A DNA stretch of 64,000 nt. Source: Spirometra erinaceieuropaei (taxonomy: Eukaryota; Platyhelminthes; Cestoda; Diphyllobothriidea; Diphyllobothriidae). Where the stretch lies: contig CACRXP010000002.1 of assembly GCA_902702965.1 (NCBI GenBank), forward strand, positions 1,683,688 to 1,747,687, written 5' to 3'. Of this stretch, positions 10,521 to 20,765 are shown one piece after another. The notes under the pieces are model-generated. The model searched no databases. It saw only the letters and a program-made list of their open reading frames with translations, and was not told the origin of the DNA. The position numbers were made by a program, and so were the translations under genes. The stretch's first letter is position 1, and the number at the start of each line of letters is the position of its first letter.

Positions 10521-12355
10521 AGGTGTGAGGACTTGCGATTGATTGCTAATCAATCGTAACCCGACACCGACGCGTGAATCCAATATCTATATTTGTAGTT
10601 AAGTCTTTGAAGAAATCAAAAACACAAGGTGTTAAAGATAAAATACGAAATTATTTATAAGAGCGGAATATTTCCAAAACCTCAAAAGTGCTTGTTGTTG
10701 CATAACCTTTAATTCTATGTGCGCAGAAATCCTGAACATGAGAGAACACTGAGTAAATATGACAGAACATTAAAATAAATTCTGAAAATAATCTTTTAAT
10801 GAAGTTTAAATTTAAAGGCCTTTGAAGAATTAGTGTAGTTTTTAAACATGCGATTTCCTAGGAACCTAATTTCTTAGTGTAAATTCCAGAACCGTTTCCG
10901 AGAATCTGTGGAATTTTTAAAGCTCTTGAATTGGTTGAGAGGCGGTTAAATAAGGCAGACAGATTTCGCTTGATATCGCTGACAAAGACGTCGAGGAAAC
11001 AAAAGCTTTCATAAAGGCACATGTTCCCAGGTTGGTCGGTGACCAACAAATTTTAATAAAATTAACAGGTTTAGTCGTAAACAGACAATTTTAAGGATAT
11101 AACGGAACATTTTGTACCGTGAAATATATTTGCACTTTTTGTTTGTTCTGGATTACGTCGAGTTTCATATCTGCCGTGAGGTATCGCTAAATGCTTTATG
11201 ATGTTCAGTGTCTTCATTCGGTTCCCATAAAGACAGACTCTGTATTATATGCTTGTAAGAATCTTAAAATTTGATACTTCTTAAAGGCATGTACTGGGGA
11301 GTGAGTATTTAACCGTTTTCTTTCATGTTAAAGGTCTTCTGCGTCCCACTTGAAGACTCAACCAAACAGCAAACCCCATAGTCAAGTAAAATGGATATTC
11401 GCAACAAAAATTAGCAGCAAATATGATTTTGATCAATTCCCTTTTAAAGGAGTGCTTTAAGACTGCACTCCACTGACGGGTGTCTGTGCGGTTAGTATTT
11501 TTGTCTGGCTAAAAATCTGATGCATCTCGCCGTTTCTTTTATGTTGCTAGAGCATACTAACATTTTTCTACAGAAGAGTCAGGAACATGTCATTTTGTTC
11601 ATATTGCATCCATTCTCGCTATCTTTGCCTACTTTTAGGCCACGCCTTATGACTGTAAATGCACACAATGTAGTCATCTAAATGCTGATATTTTGCTGAA
11701 ACTCCAGTGTTTTGCTCGTTCCACTTGTCACTTACGTATGTGCAGGAACGAGCCCACACGAAAATTAGTGTTCCATATGTTCAGAAGTGGAAATGACTTT
11801 TTGTTAGTAATCATTTCGGTGATGACCACAGCAATTTCTCCAACGGCAAAACTATGTCGGCCCATTATTGCACTTCCGGACATGACATCGGTTAAATCTG
11901 CTAATTAGACTTCTGAAAATCTGTAAAATGTCTGGTTCTTCAAAAACAAGCTGGACGTTAGCAAACTGGAGCACACGGTTAGCATCAATCAAAAAATCAT
12001 TTTTAAATGCGAAAAGCTCTGCTTTGTAAAATTATCGAGAGTAAATTACACGATTCTCAAATGAAAAACACGCTTCGATGCGCACCCGATGTTAAGGACA
12101 GAGATTAGCATAGGAAATCTCTCGAATATATTGCAATTTTTACTTTTCCTTAAGTAAATGAATATTTCGTTGTGTAAAATTATGTGAACTAGACAACAGG
12201 CAACATGCACAGCGTTTGCGACTTCCGAAAATTCGCAAATCAGTTACTATCACCAGGTTTCTTGAGATAAATCACGTACACACTGCTTTTCGATCCCTTT
12301 ATGAATTCAGATATATTTTATGAAAGAAATGCAAATAAAGTCTTCCTTGAGCCCA
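10521..12355. other. AT-rich interior of F3, no gene recognised
   Basis: Only short, unsupported frames occur here, the longest being 11693-11908 (+). I see no RT, transposase or RNA gene. It could be an unrelated element inserted in F3 or the divergent middle of a longer relative. Confidence 0.3.
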
Positions 12356-12374
12356 TTTGATGGTAAATTATGCT

Positions 12375-12625
12375 GCGTGGGTTCGAATCCCATCGAGGCG
12401 CCGAATTTTTCACAGTTGCGTCAATATGAATTATTCAAAATCTGCCAAAATACCTATGAATTACGTGAGCCTATTAGTCATCTGGTGGATTCTAGGTGAA
12501 TTACTTAGGAAATCCTGCTTGGGCAGTCAACGTACTGTATCAAATTTGGTGGATTCCGGACGTTGCAGTAGTTTGGGCGGGTAAACTCGACCCAAATGTG
12601 ATTAAACTCGAGTCGTCCGGCGGGG
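12375..12625 (+). repeat. SINE S2, copy with truncated tRNA head
   Basis: The box B-like gtgggttcgaatcccatcgaggcgcc begins near 12375. Next comes the S2 body: ttttcacagttgcgtcaata, then gaattattcaaaatctgcc. It matches the next copy over about 85 bp after the box B. The box A half is missing. Confidence 0.65.
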
Positions 12626-12626
12626 C

Positions 12627-12770
12627 CTCGTAGCTCAAGTGATTAGAGCGTTGGCTGTACTAAAGCCTTCTCCTTACTGCGTGGGTTCGAATCCCACCGA
12701 GGCGCCGAGTTTTTCACAGTTGCGTCAATATGAATTATTCAAAATCTGCCAAAATACCTAAGAAATTATG
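12627..12770 (+). repeat. SINE S2, tRNA-like head and body
   Basis: The head folds like a tRNA. GCCTCG (12627) pairs with CGAGGC as an acceptor, TAGCTCAAGTGATTAG gives box A and a D arm, a long variable region follows, and GTGGGTTCGAATCCCAC forms a perfect T arm with box B GGTTCGAATCC. The anticodon-loop candidate is GTACTAA, which would be a Ser-like ACT. It is called a SINE rather than a tRNA gene because the same T arm and 3' sequence are duplicated 300 bp upstream and the acceptor is only 6 bp. Confidence 0.6.
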
Positions 12771-13429
12771 TTTTGTTTAATTTTCTGCCCCAAAATACGG
12801 CCTTTCTTATTCAAAAAGTTTTTTACTTCCAGTGTAATTTTAAGTCAAGAGTGCCGTTGCGTTTGTGTTTAGCGGTTTCAGTCTGCAAGTTGTCTACTTT
12901 CTAAGTAAGGAAAACTACGTATTCCTCTACGCCTTTTGCATGATATTATGTAAAGCTCGTAAAAATTAATAATAGATTTGGATTACGTTGTATACTTTAT
13001 GAGGAGCCCAAACAAGCGAGCAAGTAACATGCTGTAGGAATGGACATCCCCTAAATTTAAGAACCTCATAAGTGGAAAACTTTCAAAGTCAAAGGGCGCT
13101 ATTTATGCAAGTATAAAAGCCGAAAAACATATTTGCTTTAAAGTGCGTGCAGGAAATATTTTTCGCTATATTTTATAAAATATACCCGGATTAAAAAGGC
13201 CATCAAAAATCGATGTAAAAAATTTGGGTCACTTTATTCCGAGCGCGATTTTTTTGGGAGATTGGAAAGAAGTGCGGTCAAAAGTCAAAATCCTGGCAAG
13301 TCCAGTATGCGATGAGATTATGTTGCATTATAATTGATAGCTCAGCCTCACTTACGTTATACTTCCTAGTAGAAAAGGCATTTCGAATTTTCGGCCAACA
13401 TTTCACGAGATCGGTCACTGATTGTGTGT

Positions 13430-14289
13430 ATATGCATATGCATAACACGTGATGGGAACCACTGAATATACTTATCCCCGTAAGTACTTACTGGTAACTC
13501 CTAATATAGCCAATTAATAATGCTCTTGAATCGTTTAAAGGAAAAAAATAAATACTGTGTTGTTTGGAAAGTGAACTTTCAGAGAAAGGCAGGGATGGGG
13601 AAATAGAAAAGGAAGTGTTATATGAGTGAACTTAATTTTCATAGGCGCACGATGTATAAAAATTACGCGATAATACAGCAGGGTTTAAAAACTCCCTTTG
13701 TATAATCGTCTGTTTAAATGCCCTCTAATAACTAGCGTAATTTGCAGTATAGCTAACGGCCAACTGTTTAAGGGTTCGCCATGTCTCTTATGTCCGATCA
13801 CGTGAAGGTGATTATGAAAAATTATTTCATAGTTATATGACAAGGCAAACTGTTCAATCAACGATCGACCTAGAGAGATAAAACGTGATAGGTAACCTGA
13901 AACAGGGGTCTAGAATGCGGGTGCATATGGCGGGGGGGGGAGGGGGACAGAAGTCATCCAAGTATGGGAGTTAGGACTACAGTGAGAACTTGTCCGGCGT
14001 GATTTAGAGTGCATTCAGTCATGCCGGGGAGGGAGGGGGGGGGGGGGGGGGGGGGGCGAAATGAGAGGGCGAACATGGGAAAAGGGTTTCGTCCATAATC
14101 GATCCTTACCATGGTAGTGCCAGGTTTATCACGTGGTCCAACTGCTTACAGATGTTGAAAGGAAACATCTGCTGAGCAGATGTTTTCTTTTAGCAACTTC
14201 TTATTTCACCAGTACATTTATATGGTGACGGGGCTAGTCAAACATTCATCTAATAGCACAAGCGGGAGGTGGGGAATGTTTGAGGTCAA
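13430..14289. other. Unannotated, with G-homopolymers and a hairpin
   Basis: G-rich runs occur near 13932-13950 and 14030-14057 (about 25 consecutive G broken once). A near-perfect hairpin lies at 14160-14186 (gaaacatctgctgagcagatgttttc). The G runs may not be reliably sequenced. No gene is seen. Confidence 0.4.
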
Positions 14290-14990
14290 ATAAGGGCAGT
14301 TAATACTAATCTAGTCGGGTAACACTGTCTAATACTGATGGGGCAAGGAACTGGAGAGAGATATGCCATAGAAATTTGGCGAAAGCGCGAAAAACGCCTG
14401 AGGTTAGCAGGTTCACCGGCTTTTGTCATGGTAAATGTGAGGTTTGCACAAGGTCTTTCTAGACACACAAGACCGCCTTTCGTGACCTGATTGCGGACGC
14501 CTCTGTTGTTTGATTTTGGCAGATCTCTGGAGCCCTGTAAATTCCTCAGAATGTTTACATGATGCTCCGAATCAATGACCTCTGAAAGAATGATCCTGTC
14601 TGAGCTCATAGCTCTGTTTTTTCTCAATCACGCTAGGAGGATTTGCGCATGCATTTGGATGGGTTCCTACACCTGCGATTAATAAAGCCTGCTCTACTGG
14701 GGCAGGTAAAGGAATAAATGTGCATAGAGGTGCTCCGGACTGGTAACGTATCCTTCCCTCCTCCGCACAGAAGGGACTAGTTGAGAATAATATCCGGAAG
14801 CTTGCCACTGGGAAGGTCAGTGAATCGGCTTGGACGAGGCGTCTTCTCAGTTGAAACAAAGGATCGCTTTGACTTTTAGGAATCCAATCCTCTCCTTTGT
14901 TGTCAACACGTTTGGTTTTACTGGAGTATGTCGGAGGCAAACGACTGCTCGCTAAATGGGCTTCCGACTTCTACGGGAATATTCGCTACT
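14290..14990 (-). pseudogene. Penelope-like element remnant (lineage A)
   Basis: The minus strand, in shifting frames, carries lineage A linker and GIY-YIG sequence. FQLRRRLVQADSLTFPVASF and RILFSTSPFCAEEGRIRYQS (14850-14730) parallel the ELLRRRLDQAVSRTSPAARV... stretch at 1.8 kb. A frame-shifted Cys cluster follows near 14700 (ACTGGGGCAG region), then IILSEVIDSEHHVN (~14590), matching VMLAHVVDSGHRVD. No intact endonuclease remains. The copy is an old 5'-truncated insertion of the same lineage as those at 1-4 kb, in the opposite orientation. Confidence 0.7.
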
Positions 14991-14999
14991 TTAAGCCAG

Positions 15000-15790
15000 T
15001 CCGAAAGTGGCTTAGTTAGTTTTAATGAGTTGATAAACCTCAGGAATAAGGGTTTTCAAAGGTTCCATTTTACGAGGCTGGCCGGTGACTAAATGGGCTT
15101 AAAAGTAGCATACAAAATTGTAAGCACATGATTTTCTGTTTATCAGTGGGACCTGTTTTTCACTCATAAATTTTAGTGTCTAGGTGGAGGTATTTGGACC
15201 ATTTTCCGCGATAATGATCATTATTCGTGAGATTACACGTATGCAGTTCATTGATGCAGGGCGTGCGACATGTCCTTCTTGTTGTGCCCTTAAGTGCACT
15301 GTAGAACCCTCACTAACAGCCGTATAAGGATGAGAAGCATGATAGAATAGGGGCCAACAAAACGGGAGACTAAAATGTGTCTTGTGTCATGGCATACCAG
15401 CCTTCGCCTTCCGGTCAGGCCCGAACACCAGTTTTGAATAACATGAGGTCCGGATTCAAACGCGTTTATTCTCGAGCGTTATGTTCGGCGTTTTGCCATT
15501 AGGCCACAGGCCAGTGGTTCTGTCGGCTGCGGTCGGTAATACTGACTGGCGTGGGTTTTTGAAAGTTAGGGTTGCTTGTAACTGGCTAACGACTGTTACT
15601 CAGCCAGAATAGACCATCCCGGACTGTTCTGTTTTTGTCGACACTGTTTAAATGTTATTACTCATCGCTTTGCGATTGCGAACTGACTCTATACTTTAGG
15701 ACAAAAGGTAACAGTCAGATGTCGCATTGCATTGGAGGATAACCCACTCACTATACGTCTGGTGGCGTTCAAATTTAATCGTTTTAATAC
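15000..15790. other. Unannotated, with a decayed tRNA-like sequence
   Basis: On the minus strand at about 15512-15448 the sequence reads TGGCCTAATGGCAAAACGCC (box A-like) and later GTTTGAATCCGGACC (box B-like), the right order and spacing for a tRNA or tRNA-derived SINE head. The acceptor arms do not close convincingly, so I treat it as a pseudo-tRNA or SINE relic. Nothing else is identified. Confidence 0.35.
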
Positions 15791-15794
15791 GGGA

Positions 15795-15990
15795 GGATGA
15801 AAGGAAGTTGACCGTCAGCTGCCATTTCCTGACACGTCTGCCTGCATAAAAAAACAACAGGAAATCGAAGTAACCGTTTACAGGAAGTCGACCAGCATCT
15901 TCCCCTTTCTAGGCTTAACTAGTTACTACTAAAAGCAACTGTGTAAGGACACTGCATCGCCACGCCTAAACGCTGAAGTGCAGGCAGAAC
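15795..15990 (+). pseudogene. Penelope-like RT fragment (motifs 6-7)
   Basis: This short remnant is recognisable from RQLPFPDTSACIKKQQEIEV followed by TVYRKSTSIF. It matches the PLE pattern of QLPFLD...VTVYRK that follows the YVDD active site. The next stretch (CVRTLHRHA in a neighbouring frame) fits the helix after it. Stops and frame changes are present, and neither YVDD nor GIY-YIG is found. It lies 1 kb upstream of a better-preserved PLE in the same orientation and may be part of an older insertion. Confidence 0.65.
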
Positions 15991-15999
15991 AACAAGAGG

Positions 16000-16690
16000 C
16001 GGTTTACAGGCCCCACATACATCGGCGGTTTTGTTCAGACGTGTTGGCGGCCAATCCACGAACCAAATTAGGAAATGCTGTTTGGGCTGAAATGCAAGCG
16101 CGCGATGGCAGAAATTGCCACTGCGTTCAATTAAATTGCCAGTGCAATGAACGGGTTAGGACCTAAAGTGACAAACAGACCGGAAGTGACAATTCGCATC
16201 AACTTCTCCCACTCAGGGCACAGTATTAATCGACAAAAACGCTGACATAATCGATTTGGTTGAATGCGACGGAGAAAAAGTCAGCCTAATTGACGAAACT
16301 GGTAAACGAGCGCGAACGAGGAGTCAGTTACGTGAATTTGCGGCTAGGCGAAGTGAGAAGTCCTATCTAGTGGCTGCTTACGTATCAGACCAGGGGCAAA
16401 AGCGTACTTCTGATCGATCGCCTGTTTTGGACTAGTTGGCTGACCATATTTCACGCCAGTTGCAAAACGCCTGGTATTTAAACAATGTCACTGTGTAGTC
16501 AAGATCTGCTGAAAGAAATGATTAGCGCGGCAAAAGACTTACGCTTCTATTTATCGTTGGAAATGAATTCAGGTAAGAGTCTGTAGCTTCGGAGAAATGA
16601 AGTGTTAGACGCAGAAGCCTCCTTCGATTCTTCTTTTTTGAAATTCCCTGAGAATCCCACGTTTTAATTATTTGATTACATTTATGTATA
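16000..16690. other. Unannotated spacer
   Basis: Short frames only, with no recognised motif. It ends at an inverted repeat that precedes the PLE. Confidence 0.25.
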
Positions 16691-16858
16691 GCAGCGAGGA
16701 GGGACAACAGAGAATGTGAGTAGATTGATACAGTACTGTTGCGGGCTTATTTGGCCCTCATTCAGCCAATCATAAATCTAACCAGCAGCTGAGGACAGAT
16801 GAGCGCAAAATACAGTACTGCATCGATCTACCCGCATTCTCTGTCCCCTCCTCGCTGC
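16691..16858. repeat. Inverted repeat upstream of PLE
   Basis: The left arm 16691-16738 (gcagcgaggagggacaacag ... cagtactg) is mirrored by the right arm 16813-16858 (cagtactgcatcgatctacc ... ctcctcgctgc) with a few mismatches around a ~75-bp loop. It lies about 130 bp upstream of the first recognisable RT residues of the next PLE. It could be a small MITE or part of the element's terminal structure. Confidence 0.7.
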
Positions 16859-16984
16859 TTTTATGACTTGGCCAACTTTGGCCTGGGTGTCGGTAGCCTG
16901 TTCGGGACCTTCGCAACCCATGCGGAGATTATTTGCTTCGGGATGCCAATAGATCGGTGTGCACCCATTCCTGATCAAATATGT

Positions 16985-18311
16985 ATATATATCACTTTTT
17001 GCTCAATTTTTTGCCCCAAGACCTACTTCACCTTTGAAGGAACGGTCTATGAACAAATCAAAGGAACTCCAATGGGTTCGCCGCTGTCTGGTTTCATTGC
17101 TGATGCGTTCCTTCAAAAGGTTAGAGACGCTGGTGTTCGCAACCCACAGACCAATATTTTGGGCTTGGTATGTGGACGATACCTTCGCCATCCTAAAGGG
17201 GGAGATGGTCTCCGGATTTCACACGATCCTAAACTCTGTTTTTCCGAACATCCAGTTGACAAGGGAGACAGAAGTCAACAACCAACTAGCCTTCCTAGAC
17301 GTCCTGGTCCACCGCAAAACCAACGGGAGCCGAAGAACGACGGTATACCGAAAGGCCACCAACACACGTCAGGTCCTCAGTCACTACAGTAACCACCCGT
17401 TGTGCCATAAACGTAGCTGTGTGCGGACTCTATACAAGAGGGCGGAAACTCATTGCAGCGAGGCAGCCAACAAAGTAGCCGAACTCCATTATCTTCGGCG
17501 GATGTTCATCTCCAACGGTTACCCTCGCAGTTTCATCGAACATAGCAGGCAACCAAGGAAGGCTTTAAGGCCAACGAGAGAACAACCAAAAGTGTGGCAG
17601 GCGCTACCGTATATCGAGAATATATCCGAAGCAGTCGCTCGTCTCTTACAACCACTGGGAATCGTCGTCGCGCACAGACCTGAAGCGACAATAAGAAGTC
17701 TCGTCATGAGACCCAAGGCCCCTCTGTCACGAGGCGAAACAGCGAATGTCGTCTACTGTGTCCAGTGCAGTTCCTGTGAGACGAACTACGTTGGAAAGAC
17801 CGGAAAACGGCTACAAACCCGTATGAGTGAGCACGCAAGGGTAGTGAGAAGGATGGACCAACTCTCCCTGGTGGCGGAACATTGTGCTGGACACTTTTTC
17901 GTCTTCCAGAACGCCGAAATCCTAGGCCGAGGTACCGACCAGACAACCAGGGAAACGCTCGAAGCCTGGCACACCGTACCAACTTCCATCAACCGCTGTA
18001 CGATTCTCCCGGCGGCTTACAAGGCCCTACGAGTGCGGTTCAATCAACGGAATCAAAGGCAGGAAGTTAGGACCACAAGCGCAAGTGAACACAGTTCACG
18101 CCCAAACGCCGATGACGGGGATCAGCAGGCCGATAAAGGAGACGCAGGCAACGGGCCAGCAACCACCGGGGTGCACACGGGCAGATGCAAACGAGGGACA
18201 ATTACGAGAAACGCAGGTCAGGTGCAACAAATGCGGGAAAGGCAGACGAGGTCAATGACCGTTGCCATCCCGACACAGCCCACCCGACGAGGAGACGGAG
18301 GAAGGGACTAA
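16985..18311 (+). pseudogene. Penelope-like retroelement, RT plus GIY-YIG, one frameshift
   Basis: This is the best-preserved PLE in the window. In frame 2 it shows YFTFEGTVYEQIKGTPMGSP, then LSGFIADAFLQ (RT block B, to about 17115). A one-base change in the AAAA run at about 17114-17118 shifts the reading to frame 3, where RLETLVFATHRPIFWAWYVDDTFA follows with the catalytic YVDD at 17169-17180. Next come LAFLDVLVHRK and TTVYRK. From there about 390 codons are open to the stop at 18311, including the GIY-YIG domain (NVVYCVQCSSCETNYVGKTG, then QTRMSEH, then RETLEAWHTVPTSINR). The N-terminal RT half is missing. A long intact C-terminal half suggests a fairly recent insertion. It is distinct from lineages A and B in residue detail but nearer to B. 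Confidence 0.88.
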
Positions 18312-18483
18312 CCAGCACGACAGCAATTAACTTCTCCCCCCGCAGCAGATCCTGCACGAATAGCAGTTGGAACGACAACACTCCCGCATTTATCAGTGCT
18401 TATATTGAGGCTTTCGATCCGGCGGAGGAATTCAAGAAAGCTGTTAATATTGTTAATGCATTAGCATGGGACAAGTGGTCTGG

Positions 18484-18541
18484 ATTTTTTACGGCCAGCT
18501 GGTGTTCATGTATTCGTGTTGAGGCCGATTTCCCAGTTTGA
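18484..18541 (-). pseudogene. Inverted GIY-YIG scrap of lineage B PLE
   Basis: The minus strand reads CQTGKSASTRIHEHQLAVK, nearly identical to the GIY-YIG core of the PLE at 9.7-10.3 kb (CGQTGKSASTRIHEHQLAVK). It abuts a plus-strand piece of the same domain at 18541, so the domain has been broken and turned around here. Confidence 0.75.
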
Positions 18542-18950
18542 CATCAACTGGCCATAAAAGGGCGAGACCGCTCGTCCTCATTTGCCATGCATGCGCTGGG
18601 AACTGGATACAAATTTGCCTGGTACAAGACTCGCATTGTATGTGTCTGCTAATTTAAAATAGGCCGCAAATTTTTAGAGGTCATTCATTCTAATAACTCC
18701 ATGGATCAATCGACAAGTAAAATTGGGTGCTGCACACAACCTCAAGGAAAAGTGGAAAAGGCGCTGGCCAATCAGAGCATTACACCAGGATGAGTGAGAG
18801 GACAAAATCGATTTTTAGGTGTCTTTAAATATTAACTGTTTTGCACACTTAGTTCACGCCTGAGGACGACCTGGGAAAACAAAGTCGGAAATTTACAATT
18901 AAATTTGTCTATCTTTCCCACAGAACTTATCTCTTCCGAATTATGCTTCT
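18542..18950 (+). pseudogene. Penelope-like 3' fragment (lineage B), degenerate
   Basis: The plus strand starts at HQLAIKGRDRSSSFAMHALG, then TGYKFAWYKTRIV, then after a stop GRKFLEVIHSNNS. These match the HQLAVKRRDHLFQVAMHSLD and GREFLEAMHSDES segments of the 9.7-kb copy. The 3' end includes TTAACTGTTTT and an eroded hammerhead-like motif: CTGAGGA at 18860-18866, CGAC/GTCG stem II, GAAA at 18888-18891. Stem I and the cleavage triplet are no longer convincing. It forms an inverted junction with the scrap just upstream. Confidence 0.7.
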
Positions 18951-19002
18951 TAGGATGTCGTTTTCAAATTTATGTACATATATATACACATGTTTATGAG
19001 AT

Positions 19003-19120
19003 AGCACCGACAAAGACAAGGGGGACTGGAAGACTGTGCGACCGCTTGCGAGGGTTCTAGTTTGAGCCCCAGACACAACGGAACAAGCACGTTCCGTAAC
19101 CCTATCGATGAGCGCCCAGC
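19003..19120. repeat. SINE S1, rearranged fragments
   Basis: A minus-orientation S1 scrap (gcaccgacaaagacaaggggg) is followed by a plus-orientation S1 tail (cacaacggaacaagcacgttccgt, then gatgagcgcc). An (AT)n tract follows near 19125-19142. Confidence 0.55.
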
Positions 19121-19142
19121 CTACATATATATATATATATCT

Positions 19143-19733
19143 GACATGGGACTGAACTTATGAAGTGCTGGATAAAATTTTAAATGCGTCTGCATGAAAT
19201 ACTCACGTCTAACTGCCGCTGGAACACAGATAAAAATGGAGGATAATTCCATGGTTAAGCCTACATGATGATGTGATGGCCATTAGCTGTGCAAATTCCC
19301 AGCCAACGGCGTACGAATACACTTATAAGGAGGCAAGTAATCAAATTAAGTGGGTTTGCACAGGAGCGTTCTCAAATATTTCACCTGGGAGTTTATATCT
19401 ATTGTCTATGCAGGCGTCGAACTCTCCGGTTTTTATAAAGTAATGCATATTTCCTAGACAGAGTGTGTAAACAATTTGTCAGTTTTGCCGGCTTTTGTGG
19501 AAAACTCTTTTCCCTAACACTGCATGTTCGCAATAGATGGCTTCTTTCATTTTTGGCTGACCTGCGTTTATAAAGATATCTGAAACACTTTGAAAATCAT
19601 TGGTTCATTTAAATGTCTGGATGTTTAGTATAATTCAGTATATATGAGGGATAGAGGCAGAGCCTTGGAAAGCCCTATTTACAGATAGGCGGTTGAAAAA
19701 AACACGCAGATGTTTACATAGCAGTTATGCCAG
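19143..19733. other. Unannotated spacer
   Basis: AT-rich sequence with no open frame or repeat that I recognise. Confidence 0.25.
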
Positions 19734-20330
19734 TCATTGATATCGTGTAAGTGTTTGACTATGAAGCATAAATTTATCTAGGCTTCTTTTGAAGGTCTTA
19801 ACGTTTTCCGCCAAGACAACAGAGTTCGGCAATTTGTACCGTCCTTCAGCCAGCCGGTGAGGAAAGAATTTGATCCGCAATTCGAGTTCGGCATATTTTA
19901 GCCTCAATTTGTATTGATGCCCTCGAAGATTTGTCGTCCGCGCCAGTTCGAAGAAATCGTCAAACTGAAGAGCACAGTCTAGCTCTCTGACGATCCTGAA
20001 GGCCATGATCATATCCCCTCTGTATTGTCTATAAGAGAGAGGAAATATTTTTAGCTTTTCCAGGCGTCTCTCATAAGGCAAGCAACTTAATCCGTCAACT
20101 AGCTTGGTCGCTCTTCGTTCTACGTTCTCCTGCAGGGTGTAATCTTGTTTCGTCCAGGGACACTATGCCTGAACACAGTATTCCAACATTGGTCGAATGA
20201 GTGCTCCAAATACTCGGCCGAAAAGTTCTTCATCAAAATTGATGAGGGATCCTCTAATCGCACCTAGGATACACATAGCTTTCTTTGATACCTTGGCGCA
20301 GTAACGTTCTTGAAAAGTGAATAACCAGAT
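19734..20330 (-). pseudogene. Non-LTR retrotransposon (LINE) 3' end, C-terminus of reverse transcriptase
   Basis: The minus strand encodes the post-palm region typical of CR1/jockey-like LINE reverse transcriptases. It shows KKAMCILGAIRGSLINFDEE, then LIRPMLEYCVQA, a TAG at 20163-20165 where the family has Trp, then ENVERRATKLVDGL, LPYERRLEKLKIFPLSYRQY, RGDMIMAFRIV and, near the end, the TTNLRGHQYKLR pattern. The frame is otherwise open to the stop at 19734. The catalytic RT core and endonuclease are absent, as expected for a 5'-truncated LINE copy. Clade placement within CR1-like elements is inference. Confidence 0.8.
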
Positions 20331-20409
20331 TCATATTAATGTCAGTAGTACATAGACACCAGAAGACGTCTTCCCGAGAAGGTGGATATAGCTATGCAGA
20401 GGAGGACTA

Positions 20410-20500
20410 CCGACAAAAACAAGGAGGACTTGGTGGTCATTTCCGGCTTATTTTTCATAGCCAGCCAGGTCCACACCACCCCGGACTTGAGGACACCTGA
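20410..20500 (-). repeat. SINE S1 fragment
   Basis: Reverse-orientation S1 body: accgacaaaaacaaggagga, then ggtcatttccggcttatt, then agccagccaggt. It is diverged and partial. Confidence 0.5.
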
Positions 20501-20599
20501 GGCCTAAGCCCGCGCTATTTTGTTTATTAGTTCGACACTCTACCCACTGATCCACGGTCTCAGTCGGTTGCAATTGGGCGTACTAAATATGGTAAATGA

Positions 20600-20765
20600 A
20601 TGGTCACTGTTCGCGTTACGGGACATGCTCGTCCCGTGGTGGTTTTGGAGCTCGGTCTAAAGCGCCGTAGGCAGTCGCACCGCAACAAGTAACATATGCC
20701 GAAGGAGACTGAGATGGCCATTGCTGAATTGTTAGCCGTCGTCAGCCCGCCTTACCCAGTTCCAG
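20600..20765 (-). repeat. SINE S1, body and tail
   Basis: Read on the minus strand, it gives the S1 order: ctgacgacggctaacaattc, then atggccatctcagtctcc, a tail with gctccaaaaccaccacggga, and cgagcatgtcccgtaa. The tRNA-like head is missing. Confidence 0.6.

Larger units (their letters stand above)
10304..13420. mobile_element. Foldback element F3 with large internal insertion
   Basis: The left arm, from CAGTGACCGAG at 10304 to about 10520, and the right part, from about 12880 to GGTCACTG at 13420, belong to the ~1-kb foldback family. They are separated by about 2.36 kb of foreign or rearranged DNA, including the S2 SINE copies. The flanks also mirror each other: atgcatatgcaat before the left end and attgtgtgtatatgcatatgc after the right. 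It is therefore a composite of 3.1 kb. Confidence 0.6.

Noticed and set aside
12627..12710. Functional tRNA-Ser gene
   Set aside because: The acceptor is only six pairs, and the T arm plus 3' sequence is duplicated upstream with a repeat body, so a tRNA-derived SINE fits better.
16959..17165. Start of the 450-codon frame as a real PLE N-terminus
   Set aside because: Before about 17115 the family match is in another frame; the earlier residues of this frame are shadow sequence.
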